Shown piece after piece: positions 51,383 to 60,744 of a stretch of 64,000 nt of DNA. This DNA is from an uncultured Dysosmobacter sp. Lineage in GTDB: Bacteria; Bacillota; Clostridia; Oscillospirales; Oscillospiraceae. Position 1 is the first letter of the stretch. Each line of letters starts with the position of its first letter. Where the stretch lies: positions 62,001-126,000 of the forward strand of contig CAKTOO010000001.1 of NCBI GenBank assembly GCA_934590165.1, written 5' to 3'. Position numbers and translations under genes: made by a program. The notes below the pieces were generated by a model. The model made no database searches and had not been told where the DNA came from. It saw only the letters and a program-made list of their open reading frames with translations.

Positions 51383-51467
51383 AAGGTGTCCCGCCTCCCG
51401 GACGGCAGCGCTCCTGCCGCCGGGGAGACGGTACAGACCATATCAAGGAAAGGACAGGTGTATTCCC

Positions 51468-52979
51468 TTGCTGCTGGAAATGAAACACATCACCAAGGTA
51501 TACGGCTCCCTCTACGCCAGCGACGACGTACACCTCACCCTGGACAAGGGTGAGATCCTGGCGGTGGTGGGAGAGAACGGCGCCGGCAAATCCACCCTCA
51601 TGAAGATCCTCTACGGACTGGAACAGCCCACCTCCGGCGAGATCTACCTCAACGGCGAGCTGCAGCACTTCCGCTCCCCCCATGACGCCATCGCCAAAAA
51701 GATCGGCATGGTGCAGCAGCACTTCATGCTGCTGGAGCCCTGCACCGTGGCGGAGAACATCGTCTACGGCCAGGAACCCCGGAAAAACGGCTTCTTTTTC
51801 GATCGGAACGCCGCCATCCGCATCACGGAGGAGCTGTGCGACAAGTACGGCCTCCACATCGATCCCCGCCGCCTGGTGAAGGACTGCCCCGTGGGCCTGC
51901 AGCAGCGGGTGGAGATTTTGAAGGTCCTGTACCAGGACGCGGACATCATCATCTTTGACGAGCCCTCCGCTGTGCTGACCCCCCAGGAGGTCAATGAACT
52001 GCTGCTGACCATGCGCAAGCTGGCGGAAATGGGCAAGAGCATTATCATCATCACCCACAAGCTCCACGAGGTCATGGCCGTGGCGGACCGGGTCATGGTC
52101 ATGCGGCTGGGCAAGTACATCCAGGAGATGCCCAAGAGCGAGACCTCCATTGAGGAGATGTCCTTCCTCATGGTGGGCCGCCACATCGTGGAGCGGGAAG
52201 TGCCTCCCCAGGAGACCACCGGCACCGTGCTGGATGTGCGGGACCTGGTGCTGGCCGGCCCCGACGAGAAAAACATTCTGGACCACTTCAGCATCCATGT
52301 GGACGCCGGTGAGATCGTGGGCATCGCCGGCGTGTCCGGCAACGGTCAGTCGGAACTGATCCAGTGCCTGACAGGCCTGCTGCCCCCCACCTCCGGCGAG
52401 GTGGTGCTGAAGGGCGAGAACATGGCGGGCCGCAGCGTGGGCGACATCCGCAACGCCGGCTGCGCCTGCATTCCCGAGGACCGCTACCTCTGGGGCTGCG
52501 CCAAGCAGGCCACGCTGACGGAGACCTCCATCATGGCCCATCAGTACAAGCCGGAGCTGTCCAGGCACGGTCTTTTGAACAGCAAGGGCGCCAAGGCCTT
52601 CACCCAGAAGCTGCTGGACGATTACGATGTCCGCAACAGCGGCCAGTCCCAGAAGGCCGGCGAGCTTTCCGGCGGCAACATCCAAAAGCTCATCGTTGCC
52701 CGGGAAATGGAGCAGAATTCTCCCTTGCTCATCGCGGCGGAGCCTACCCGGGGTGTGGACATCGGTGCCATCGAGTTCATCCACAACAAGCTGCTGGAAA
52801 AGCGTGAAAAGGGCGACGCCGTGCTGCTGATCTCCTCGGAGCTGACGGAGATCATGTCCCTGTCCGACCGCATTTACGTCATTTACGAGGGCCGCGCCGC
52901 CGGCGAGTTCCGCAAGGCGGACGCCACGGAGGAAGTTCTCGGCATCCTGATGATGGGAGGTGCGCTCCATGAAAACTAA
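51468..52979 (+). CDS. Nucleoside ABC importer ATPase (tandem ABC domains)
   Basis: 503 residues from TTG 51468. Two ABC domains: the first has GENGAGKST (about 40-48) and FDEPSAVLTP; the second has a degenerate Walker A (GVSGNGQSE) with intact LSGGNIQKLIVARE and CIPEDR, the usual layout of sugar/nucleoside importers such as YufO. Powers uptake through the two permeases that follow. The region ahead is a MITE, so its expression may come from read-through. Confidence 0.93.
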   Translation: MLLEMKHITKVYGSLYASDDVHLTLDKGEILAVVGENGAGKSTLMKILYGLEQPTSGEIYLNGELQHFRSPHDAIAKKIGMVQQHFMLLEPCTVAENIVYGQEPRKNGFFFDRNAAIRITEELCDKYGLHIDPRRLVKDCPVGLQQRVEILKVLYQDADIIIFDEPSAVLTPQEVNELLLTMRKLAEMGKSIIIITHKLHEVMAVADRVMVMRLGKYIQEMPKSETSIEEMSFLMVGRHIVEREVPPQETTGTVLDVRDLVLAGPDEKNILDHFSIHVDAGEIVGIAGVSGNGQSELIQCLTGLLPPTSGEVVLKGENMAGRSVGDIRNAGCACIPEDRYLWGCAKQATLTETSIMAHQYKPELSRHGLLNSKGAKAFTQKLLDDYDVRNSGQSQKAGELSGGNIQKLIVAREMEQNSPLLIAAEPTRGVDIGAIEFIHNKLLEKREKGDAVLLISSELTEIMSLSDRIYVIYEGRAAGEFRKADATEEVLGILMMGGALHEN

Positions 52980-54069
52980 AGAGACGCAGGACGCGGTGTG
53001 GAAGGCCGTCATCCTTCGGGGCCGGCAGGCCCTGCGCCAGCCGCTGGTGGCCACGATTTTCGGCCTGCTGGTGGGCGCCGCGGTCATTCTGGCCTGCGGC
53101 CAAAACCCCATTGAGGTTTATAAGGAGATGTTTGAGAAATCCTTCTTCAAGCCTTATTACCTCTTCTCCACCCTGACCCGCGCCACCCCCATCATCATCT
53201 GCGCCATGGCCACTGGCATGAGCTGGCGGGCCGGCTACATCAACCTAGGCGTGGAGGGCCAGATGGTCACCGGCACTTTGGTGGCCACCGTGACGGCCCT
53301 GTTCCTGCCCGGTCCTCCGGTTTTGGTCGCCATTATCGCGTGGCTTGCCGGCATGGCCGCCGGCGCCCTGTACGCCCTGCTGCCCTCCGTTCTTGCGTGG
53401 AAATTCAACGTCAGTATGGTCATCACCACCCTGATGCTCAACTACGTGGCCAACTACATCACCAGCTATTTCGTCACCTATCCCCTGAAGGATACCTCCG
53501 GCGACGGTCTGGCCCTCCAGACCCCGGAGATCGCCGCGGGAATGCGTCTGCCCCGCCTGTCCTCCACCTCCACCTTTAATGCCGGCTTCATTGTCGCCAT
53601 TCTGGTGGTGGTGTTCATGGTGTTCATCACCCGCAGGACCGTGTTCGGCTACGAGTCAAAGATGGGCGGCTTCAACCCCTCCTTCGCTCGCTACGGCGGC
53701 ACGAAACAGGTGAAGGTCATGCTCATCACCATGGCTCTGACCGGCGCCATCGCCTCCATGGCGGGCTCCGCCGAGGTCTTCGGCCTGAAATACCGCTATG
53801 CCGACAGCATGCTCTCCTCCACCAGCTACGCCTGGACAGGCCTCCAGGCCGCCCTGATCGCCGGACTGGACCCCGTGGGCATGTTCTTCGTGTCCATTTT
53901 CCTGTCCGGATTGCAGATCGGCGGCAGCGCCATCCAGCGCTCTTTGGGCATCCCCCTGGAGATCGCCACCATCATCCAGTGCTGCATCACCCTGTTCGTA
54001 TCCGTGAAGGTCGTCATCCGCTTTGTCAAAAAGCCCAAGGCCGTTAAGGAAGGAGGTAAGCAGGCATGA
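52969..54069 (+). CDS. Nucleoside ABC importer permease 1
   Basis: 366 residues from ATG 52969 (GGGAGG upstream), overlapping the ATPase end by 11 bp. About nine hydrophobic segments; the family-typical AGYINLGVEGQMV and ITTLMLNYVANYI are visible, matching the YufP-type inner-membrane subunit. Confidence 0.92.
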   Translation: MKTKETQDAVWKAVILRGRQALRQPLVATIFGLLVGAAVILACGQNPIEVYKEMFEKSFFKPYYLFSTLTRATPIIICAMATGMSWRAGYINLGVEGQMVTGTLVATVTALFLPGPPVLVAIIAWLAGMAAGALYALLPSVLAWKFNVSMVITTLMLNYVANYITSYFVTYPLKDTSGDGLALQTPEIAAGMRLPRLSSTSTFNAGFIVAILVVVFMVFITRRTVFGYESKMGGFNPSFARYGGTKQVKVMLITMALTGAIASMAGSAEVFGLKYRYADSMLSSTSYAWTGLQAALIAGLDPVGMFFVSIFLSGLQIGGSAIQRSLGIPLEIATIIQCCITLFVSVKVVIRFVKKPKAVKEGGKQA

Positions 54070-54968
54070 ACAGCGCATATATCGCCTCTGTGATCAACTC
54101 CACCCTTCGCTCCACCACCCCCATCCTGCTGGCCGCTTTGGGCTGCGCCATGTGCAGCCGCGTGGGCGTGTTCAACGTGGCGCTGGAAGCCCAGATGCTC
54201 ATTGCCTGTTTTACCTCCATCGCCGTGAACTATTTTACCTCCAACGTGCTGCTGTCCGTGCTGGCCGGCGTCCTTTCCGGCGCCGTGGTAGGCGCTGTGG
54301 TGGCCATCCTGCAGGTGAAGTACAAGGCGGCCGACATGGTGGTGGGCACCGCGCTGAACCTGTTGGTGGGCGCCATCACTACCTTCCTTTTGTATCTGGT
54401 ATTCGGCCTGCGGGGCAAGCTGGTGGATAACCGCCTGGTGTCCCTGGGGAAGATCAACCTGCCCGTCATCAAGGACATTCCCTTCCTGGGCCGTGTTCTG
54501 GAAAACCTCACTATTATTGACTACCTGTCCTACATCATCGCCATCGTACTGTTCGTCTACCTCTTTAAGACGGTGGCCGGCTTCCGCACATTGTCCGTGG
54601 GCATCAACAAGTCCGCGGCGGAGAGCCTTGGCACCAAGGCCACCCGCATCCAGATGGAGATGGTCACTCTGTCCGGCGCGTTGTGCGGCCTGGGCGGCGT
54701 GGTGCTGAGCATGGGCCAGGTGACCATGTTCACGGAAAACATGACCTCCGGCCGGGGCTTCATCGCCATGGCCGCGTCCTCCCTGGGCATGGCCCATCCC
54801 CTGCTGGTCATCGCCTCCAGCCTGTTCTTCGGCCTGTGCCAGGGTATCGGCCTGGCCCTACAGAACGTGGTGAAGGCCCAGCTGACCAACACGCTTCCCT
54901 ACATCGCCACCATTGTGGCTCTGGTCATTTTCAGCAAGCGAAACAGTTCCGCCAAGCTGAAAAAGTAA
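54066..54968 (+). CDS. Nucleoside ABC importer permease 2
   Basis: 300 residues, about nine hydrophobic segments, with SRVGVFNVALEAQMLI (equivalent of the NxGxEGQM motif) and ADMVVGTALNLLVGAITTF. YufQ-type partner of permease 1; the start overlaps its stop, and GGAGG lies upstream. Confidence 0.92.
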   Translation: MNSAYIASVINSTLRSTTPILLAALGCAMCSRVGVFNVALEAQMLIACFTSIAVNYFTSNVLLSVLAGVLSGAVVGAVVAILQVKYKAADMVVGTALNLLVGAITTFLLYLVFGLRGKLVDNRLVSLGKINLPVIKDIPFLGRVLENLTIIDYLSYIIAIVLFVYLFKTVAGFRTLSVGINKSAAESLGTKATRIQMEMVTLSGALCGLGGVVLSMGQVTMFTENMTSGRGFIAMAASSLGMAHPLLVIASSLFFGLCQGIGLALQNVVKAQLTNTLPYIATIVALVIFSKRNSSAKLKK

Positions 54969-54972
54969 ATAC

Positions 54973-55195
54973 AAAAAACCGGCCTGCTGACGCGGGCCGG
55001 TCCCAGCTTGTCGAAAAAGCCTTTTCTCCAAGCTGGGCAAGTTTTTCAGTCCTTTAAAAAGTTCTGAAAAACTTATGATTGAAAATGAAAGACACCCCTC
55101 CTGGGTTTCTTTCATAACTATCTTCCTTCCCGTTGCACAAGGTTCACAGGTTTTCCTGTGGTCTAAAACCGGCCCGCTGGCGCGGGCCGGTCCCA
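54973..55195. repeat. Hairpin chain with a duplicated GC hairpin
   Basis: Noncoding stretch between permease 2 and the phosphorylase gene. A hairpin of about 30 bases, ACCGGCC(T/C)GCTG... pairing with GGGCCGGT, occurs at 54975-55005 and again at 55165-55195 (two differences). Between them are CAGCTT..AAGCTG, AAGTTTTTCAG..CTGAAAAACTT, GAAAG..CTTTC and CACAGG-ttt-CCTGTG stems. Probably terminators plus repeat-derived DNA. Confidence 0.6.
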
Positions 55196-55225
55196 TATCC
55201 GCTGTTCTGAAAAGGAGGAACCACT

Positions 55226-55972
55226 ATGTCTGAAAAGAATCTGCTGCCCTGCATTCATGTGGCCGAAGGGGACATCCCGCCCCGGGTGCTGGTGTGCGGT
55301 GACCCCCAGCGTGCCCAGCGCATTTCCCAGCGGCTGGAAAATCCCCGGTGCCTGGCCCAGAACCGGGAGTACTGGACCTATGTGGGCGAGCACAAGGGCG
55401 TCAGTGTGGCCGTGGTGTCCCACGGCGTGGGCTGCGGCGGCGCCGCCATCGCCTTTGAGAGCCTGTGGCGGGCTGGCGCCAAGGTCATCATCCGCACCGG
55501 CACCTGCGGCGGAATGCAGCCGGATGTCACCGCCGGCAGCATCGTGGTGGCCACCGCCGCCTGCCGGGAGGAAGGCGTCACGGAGAAAATGATCCCCCTG
55601 TCCTATCCGGCGGTGGCCGACGGCGAGGTGGTCGCCGCCCTGCTGGACGCCGCCCGGCAGCAGAACATCCCCGTCCACAAGGGCATCGTGCTGACCCAGG
55701 CCCTGTTTTACCCCAGCTTCCTGGAATCCACGGTGAAGCTGTACGCCAAGGCCGGCGTGAAGGCCATGGAAAACGAGGTGGCCTCCCTCCTGGTGGTAGC
55801 CTCCCTCCACGGGGTGAAGGCCGGCGCCATTATTGCCGCGGACGCCCCCGCCTTTGAGCTGGTGGGCGTGGACGGCTACAACCAGACCGCCGATGGCGGC
55901 GATGTGACCCAGGCCGTGGAGGACGAGATTTCCATCGCCTTGGACGCCGTCATCCGCGTGCCTTTGGACTGA
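55226..55972 (+). CDS. Nucleoside phosphorylase (NP-I family), second copy
   Basis: 248 residues. NP-I fold with VLVCGDPQRAQRIS (phosphate loop), IIRTGTCGGMQ, and KAMENEVASLLV in place of the MEGA ribose site. Not a close copy of the one at 48850. Heads a set with two nucleoside hydrolases directly after the nucleoside importer, so the role is probably first-step cleavage of imported nucleosides; base preference is unknown. Confidence 0.88.
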   Translation: MSEKNLLPCIHVAEGDIPPRVLVCGDPQRAQRISQRLENPRCLAQNREYWTYVGEHKGVSVAVVSHGVGCGGAAIAFESLWRAGAKVIIRTGTCGGMQPDVTAGSIVVATAACREEGVTEKMIPLSYPAVADGEVVAALLDAARQQNIPVHKGIVLTQALFYPSFLESTVKLYAKAGVKAMENEVASLLVVASLHGVKAGAIIAADAPAFELVGVDGYNQTADGGDVTQAVEDEISIALDAVIRVPLD

Positions 55973-55981
55973 GGGGCCGCC

Positions 55982-56974
55982 ATGTACCGCTTGCCTGTTA
56001 TCATTGATGTGGACACCGGCCTGGACGACGCCATGGTGCTGGCTATGGCCTGCGTCCTGCCGGAGCTGGACATCCGGGCGGTGACGGTGTGCTTCGGCAA
56101 CAACGACCTGCTCAACACCCTCCGCAACACCCTGAACATGCTGAAGCTCTGCGGCCGGGAGGATATTCCCGTGGGCGCCGGCGCCGACCGGCCCCTAGTG
56201 CGCCCCACCCCCTCCTACGGCACCGACGGGCACTTTGTCCACGGCCCCGGCGGCCTGGGCGGCGTGACCTTCCCCTTCCCGGACGCCACGGCGGCCCTGT
56301 CGGACAAAAGCGCTCCGGACCTGATGCACCAGGTGCTGCGGGAATCGGACCAGCCGGTGACCATCCTCTGCCTGGGGGCCCACACCAACGCCGCCCGGCT
56401 GCTGCTGAAATACCCGGAGGACCGGGAGAAGATCCGCTGCTTTGTCAATATGGGCGGGTTGGTCCGGGCGGGACTGCCCACCGTCATGTCCAGCGTCAAC
56501 ATTTTCTACGACCCGGAGGGCGCCGCCGTGCTGCTGGACTCCGGCATCCCCTTCTATATGTGCCCCGGCGACCTGACCGCCCTGGCCATGGTGACCCTGG
56601 AGGAGATGGAGGAACTGCGGCGGTTCCGCTCCCCGGTGGGCAGGACCGTCAGCGCCATCATGGACGCCTATTACAAAACCTGCTCCTCCCTGGGGGAGCA
56701 GACGCGAAACGGCGTCACCGGCCAGAGCCTCCACGACCCCTGCGCCCTGGCCTTTCTGGTGCACCCGGAGTTTTTTACCTACGGCCGCTATTGGGCTCGG
56801 GTGGAGACTCAGAGCGAGCTGTGTCTGGCCATGACGGTCATTGACTACGAAAACACTCTGGGCGTGCCCCAGGCAGATAAGAACCTCTATTTGGTGGACG
56901 GCATCCACCGCCAGCCCTTCGCCCGGTTTTTTCTGGACACCATCCGCTGTTATGAGGAAGGAGGCGATGCCTGA
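55982..56974 (+). CDS. Nucleoside hydrolase (IUNH family)
   Basis: 330 residues. N-terminal calcium site DVDTGLDDAM, close to the canonical DTDPGIDDA, and a family-like ITILCLGAHTNAA segment (in sequence VTILCLGAHTNAA) plus the late D-P-C-A motif in SLHDPCALAF. Hydrolyses the N-glycosidic bond of nucleosides to base and ribose. Nine bases after the phosphorylase gene and sharing one base with the next gene, so clearly one operon. Confidence 0.9.
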   Translation: MYRLPVIIDVDTGLDDAMVLAMACVLPELDIRAVTVCFGNNDLLNTLRNTLNMLKLCGREDIPVGAGADRPLVRPTPSYGTDGHFVHGPGGLGGVTFPFPDATAALSDKSAPDLMHQVLRESDQPVTILCLGAHTNAARLLLKYPEDREKIRCFVNMGGLVRAGLPTVMSSVNIFYDPEGAAVLLDSGIPFYMCPGDLTALAMVTLEEMEELRRFRSPVGRTVSAIMDAYYKTCSSLGEQTRNGVTGQSLHDPCALAFLVHPEFFTYGRYWARVETQSELCLAMTVIDYENTLGVPQADKNLYLVDGIHRQPFARFFLDTIRCYEEGGDA

Positions 56975-57900
56975 TGCGCCCTGTTTTGCTGGACGTGAAC
57001 CTGACGGAGGACTTTGCCGCCGGCTTTTTGCTGGCGGCCCGGGCGCCGGAGCTGGACATTCTGGGCGTCACCGTCACCTTCGGGGAAACGGACCTGGCCA
57101 CCGCCGCCCAAAACACGGCGGAGCTCATGGACCTGTGCGGCCTTGCCTGCCCCGTGGCCCTGGGGGCCGACCGTCCCTGGCGGCGGACCTGGGTGCTGCC
57201 GCCCCGGCCCATGCCCCTGGGCGGCGCCATCAATGGGATGCAGCTGGACCCGGCGGCAAAGGCGGACCTGTCCCCCCTGCCGGCGGCGGAGTTTTTGTAT
57301 GAGGCCCTTTGCGCCGCTCCTCAGCCGGTGACACTGCTGTGCGCCGGGCCCTTGACCAACATCGCCGCCTTGCTGGAGCGCCATCCGGACGCGAAAAACC
57401 GCATCGGCCGGCTCATCTGGCGGGGCGGCACCCAGCGCCACGCGGTAAACGGCGTGGTGCGGGACCTCCAGACCTTGCTGGACCCGGAGGCCGCCGCCTT
57501 TGTGCTGGAAGCGGGGCTGCCCTTTGTCATGTGTCCGGTGGACATGGGCCACGCCCTCCAGGCCAGCCAGGCGGAGGTAGACGCGGGCATCGGCCTTACG
57601 GACCCGGTGCTCCACCAGCTGAACCGCCTGCTGAAAAAGCGCTGGTGCGAGGCCAACGAAAACCAACCCATCGGCCGGCGCACTCTGGGCCTGCCGCTTC
57701 AGGATGTGGCCGCCGCGGCTTATTTGCTGGACCCGGAGGCCTTCACCTCCGAGCCCTTCCACTGCGAGGTGGACCTGAAGGGCCGCTACACCTTCGGCAT
57801 GTGCGTGGTGGATATCTGCCGCCGCATGGGACGGGAGGACAACATTCTCCTGCTGCGAAGCGCGGACCACGAGCGCGTCCTGTCCCGGCTTTACCAATAA
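56974..57900 (+). CDS. Nucleoside hydrolase paralogue with altered metal site
   Basis: 308 residues, start ATG shares its A with the upstream TGA. Overall IUNH-like: VTLLCAGPLTNIAALLERHP and IGRLIWRGGTQ fit the family, and LPLQDVAAAAYLLDPEAF stands at the late D-x-A motif. The N-terminal calcium motif is DVNLTEDFAAGF rather than DTDPGIDDA, losing one metal aspartate (Asn) and changing another to Glu. It may have changed substrate, or act only together with the intact neighbour. Confidence 0.82.
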   Translation: MRPVLLDVNLTEDFAAGFLLAARAPELDILGVTVTFGETDLATAAQNTAELMDLCGLACPVALGADRPWRRTWVLPPRPMPLGGAINGMQLDPAAKADLSPLPAAEFLYEALCAAPQPVTLLCAGPLTNIAALLERHPDAKNRIGRLIWRGGTQRHAVNGVVRDLQTLLDPEAAAFVLEAGLPFVMCPVDMGHALQASQAEVDAGIGLTDPVLHQLNRLLKKRWCEANENQPIGRRTLGLPLQDVAAAAYLLDPEAFTSEPFHCEVDLKGRYTFGMCVVDICRRMGREDNILLLRSADHERVLSRLYQ

Positions 57901-57934
57901 AAAATGTCCCCGGCCAAATGGCCGGGGACATTTT
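57901..57934. terminator. Bidirectional terminator
   Basis: AAAATGTCCCCGGCCA-aa-TGGCCGGGGACATTTT, between the convergent nucleoside hydrolase and ileS genes. Confidence 0.92.
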
Positions 57935-57945
57935 GCGTATTTGGA

Positions 57946-60699
57946 TCAGAACTCGGGCAGCTTCGCCACCACGGCAGCACACCGGGGGCACAGGCCGTTT
58001 TCGTCAGCCTGGGTGGAGTGCTTCCAGCAGCGGGGGCACTTGGTGCCCTCGGCGTTCTCCGCGGAGGCGGCCAGCTGGCCGCCCACGGTGACGTTCACCT
58101 GGGAGACGATGAGCAGGTCCGCAAGAAGCGCGGGGTCCATTTCCGCCAGGAAAGCGTCCTCGGCGGGAACGGTCAGGTCCACCCGGGCCTCCAGGGCCTT
58201 GCCGATCTTCTTCTCGGCACGGGCGGTTTCCAACACGCCGTTGACAACGGTGCGGACGGCGACGATCTTGTCCCACTTGGCCATGGCCGTCTCGTCCAGG
58301 GCGTAGTCGGCGAAGGGCTTGTTCATCTCGTTGAACACCACATTGCGGCCGTCATCGCCGGCGCGGTGTGGCATGGCCTGCCAGATCTCGTCGCCGGTGA
58401 AGCACAGGATGGGGGCCATGATCTTGGTCATGGTGTCCAGGATGAGGAACAGGGCGGTCTGGGCGCTGCGGCGCAGGGCACCGTCCTTGTCCTCGCAGTA
58501 CAGGCGGTCCTTGATGATATCCAGATAGAAGTTGGACATCTCCACCACGCAGAAGTCGTTGACGGCGTGGGTGACGGCGTTGAACTCATAGTCATCATAG
58601 GCCTGGGCGCACTTTTCGATGAGGGCGTTCAGGCGGGTGATGGCCCAGCGGTCCAGCTCCTCCATTTCGGAGGCGGGAGTCAGGCGGTCGGCGTCGAAGC
58701 CGTCCAGGTTGCCCAGGCAGTAGCGGGCGGTGTTGCGGAACTTCAGGTAGTTCTGGCTCAGCTGCTTGAAGATGGCGTCGGAGCAGCGCATGTCGGCGTG
58801 ATAGTCGGCGGAGGCGGCCCACAGGCGCAGCAGGTCCGCGCCGTACTTGCCCATGATCTCATAGGGGTCCATGCCGTTGCCCAGGGACTTGTGCATGGCC
58901 TTGCCCTCACCGTCCACGGTCCAGCCGTGGGTGACGCACTCCTTGAAGGGGGCACCCTTACCGAAGGCGCCCACAGCGGTCAGCAGGGCGGACTGGAACC
59001 AGCCGCGGTACTGGTCCAGGCCCTCCATATACATGGAGGCGGGCCAGAAGCCCTGGTCCCGCTTCATGGCGGCGAAGTGGGTGGAGCCGGAGTCGAACCA
59101 GCCGTCCAGAGTGTCCTCTTCCTTGTCAAAGCCACTCTTTCCGCCGCAGTGGGGGCAGGTGAAGCCCTCCGGCAGGATGTCGGCGGCGTCCTTGGCAAAC
59201 CAGGCGTTGGAGCCCTCCTTCTCAAACAGGGCGGAGATGGCGGCGATGGTCTCGTCGTTGCAGATGGGCTTGCCGCAGTCCTTGCAGTACACCACGGGAA
59301 TGGGCAGGCCCCACTTGCGCTGGCGGGAGATGCACCAGTCCGCGCGCTCGCGGATCATGGACTTCATGCGGTCAATGCCCCAGCCGGGCACCCAGCGCAC
59401 ATCGTCGCAGGCGGCGCAGGCCTCGTCCTTGAAGGACTCCACGGAGCAGAACCACTGGGGCGTGGCCCGGAAGATGATGGGGCCCTTGCAGCGCCAGCAG
59501 TGGGGATAGCTGTGGACGATGTCCTCCTGGGCGAACAAGGCGCCGCTCTCCTTCATATCCGCCAGAATGACGGGGTTGGATTCGTCGGTGGTCATGCCGG
59601 CGTATTTGCCGGCGTAGTCGGTGTGGCGGCCCTGGTCATCCACGGGCACCACCATGTCCATGCCATAGCGCTTGCAGGTCTGGTAGTCGTCGGCGCCGAA
59701 GCCGGGAGCGGTGTGGACGCAGCCGGTACCGGAGTCCATGGTGACGTAGTCCGCCAGCAGCAGGCGGGAGGTCTTAGGCAGGAAGGGATGGTCCGCCAGC
59801 ATGTTCTCAAAGAAGGAGCCGGGGTGGGTCTCCACGATCTCGTAGCTTTCAAAGCCGCCGATGCCCATGACCTTCTCCGTCAGGGCCTCGGCCATGATAT
59901 AGACCTCGCCGTTGGGGGCCTTCACCAGGGCGTAGGACTCGTCGGGATGGAGGGCAATGGCCAGGTTGCCGGGCAGGGTCCAGATGGTGGTGGTCCAAAT
60001 GACGAAGAACAGCTTGCTCTTGTCGTAGCCAGAGAGCTTGCCCAGGTCATCGTGCATGGGGAACTTCACATACACGGTGGTGCAGGGGTCGTCCTGATAC
60101 TCGATCTCGGCCTCGGCCAGGGCGGTCTCGTCGTGGGGGCACCAGTACACGGGCTTGAGGCCCTTGTAAATGTAGCCCTTCTTGTACATCTCGCCGAACA
60201 CCTTCACCTCCTCGGCCTCAAAGCCGGGGTTCATGGTGGCGTAGGGATGCTCCCAGTCTCCCAGGACGCCCATACGCTGGAAGCCCTCGCTCTGGACATC
60301 CATGTAGTGCTTGGCGAAGTCGTGGCAGGCGGAGCGGAAATCGGGCACGCTCATCTCCTTGCGGTTGAGCTTGTTCTGCTTGATGATGGCGGACTCGATG
60401 GGCATGCCGTGGTTATCCCAGCCGGGAATATAGGGGGTGTAATAGCCCCGCATGGCGTAGGACCGGGTGATGAAGTCCTTGATGGACTTGTTCAGGGCAT
60501 GGCCCATGTGCAGCGCGCCGTTGGAGAACGGAGGGCCGTCGTGGAGGTTGAACAGGGGCTTGCCCTCGTTCTTTTTCAGCATCTCGTTGTACACATCCTG
60601 CTCCTGCCAGCGCTTGAGCATTTCCGGCTCCCGCTTGGGCAGGCCCGCCCGCATGGGGAAGTCGGTCTTCGGCAGATTGATGGTCTTGTTGTAATCCAT
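57946..60699 (-). CDS. ileS: Isoleucyl-tRNA synthetase
   Basis: 917 residues. Class I synthetase: the HIGH equivalent is HMGHALNK (near residue 60), the editing (CP1) domain includes GTGCVHTAPGFGADDY, the KMSKS equivalent is GKAMHKSLGNG, and the C-terminal zinc cluster reads CPRCWKHSTQADENGLCPRC. The AMHKS form of KMSKS is a variant I recall from other Clostridia. Start ATG 60699 with AAAGGAG. Controlled by the T-box leader upstream. Confidence 0.97.
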   Translation of the reverse strand: MDYNKTINLPKTDFPMRAGLPKREPEMLKRWQEQDVYNEMLKKNEGKPLFNLHDGPPFSNGALHMGHALNKSIKDFITRSYAMRGYYTPYIPGWDNHGMPIESAIIKQNKLNRKEMSVPDFRSACHDFAKHYMDVQSEGFQRMGVLGDWEHPYATMNPGFEAEEVKVFGEMYKKGYIYKGLKPVYWCPHDETALAEAEIEYQDDPCTTVYVKFPMHDDLGKLSGYDKSKLFFVIWTTTIWTLPGNLAIALHPDESYALVKAPNGEVYIMAEALTEKVMGIGGFESYEIVETHPGSFFENMLADHPFLPKTSRLLLADYVTMDSGTGCVHTAPGFGADDYQTCKRYGMDMVVPVDDQGRHTDYAGKYAGMTTDESNPVILADMKESGALFAQEDIVHSYPHCWRCKGPIIFRATPQWFCSVESFKDEACAACDDVRWVPGWGIDRMKSMIRERADWCISRQRKWGLPIPVVYCKDCGKPICNDETIAAISALFEKEGSNAWFAKDAADILPEGFTCPHCGGKSGFDKEEDTLDGWFDSGSTHFAAMKRDQGFWPASMYMEGLDQYRGWFQSALLTAVGAFGKGAPFKECVTHGWTVDGEGKAMHKSLGNGMDPYEIMGKYGADLLRLWAASADYHADMRCSDAIFKQLSQNYLKFRNTARYCLGNLDGFDADRLTPASEMEELDRWAITRLNALIEKCAQAYDDYEFNAVTHAVNDFCVVEMSNFYLDIIKDRLYCEDKDGALRRSAQTALFLILDTMTKIMAPILCFTGDEIWQAMPHRAGDDGRNVVFNEMNKPFADYALDETAMAKWDKIVAVRTVVNGVLETARAEKKIGKALEARVDLTVPAEDAFLAEMDPALLADLLIVSQVNVTVGGQLAASAENAEGTKCPRCWKHSTQADENGLCPRCAAVVAKLPEF

Positions 60700-60744
60700 A
60701 TCCGCGATTCTCCTTTTCTATCCTGAATTCATTGAACAAGCAAA

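Noticed and set aside
51216..53111. Leftward open frame of about 630 codons opposite the nucleoside importer ATPase.
   Set aside because: Antisense shadow; it also starts inside the MITE-like element.
57904..60726. Rightward open frame of about 940 codons opposite ileS.
   Set aside because: Antisense shadow; ileS has all its motifs, ribosome site and T-box on the other strand.
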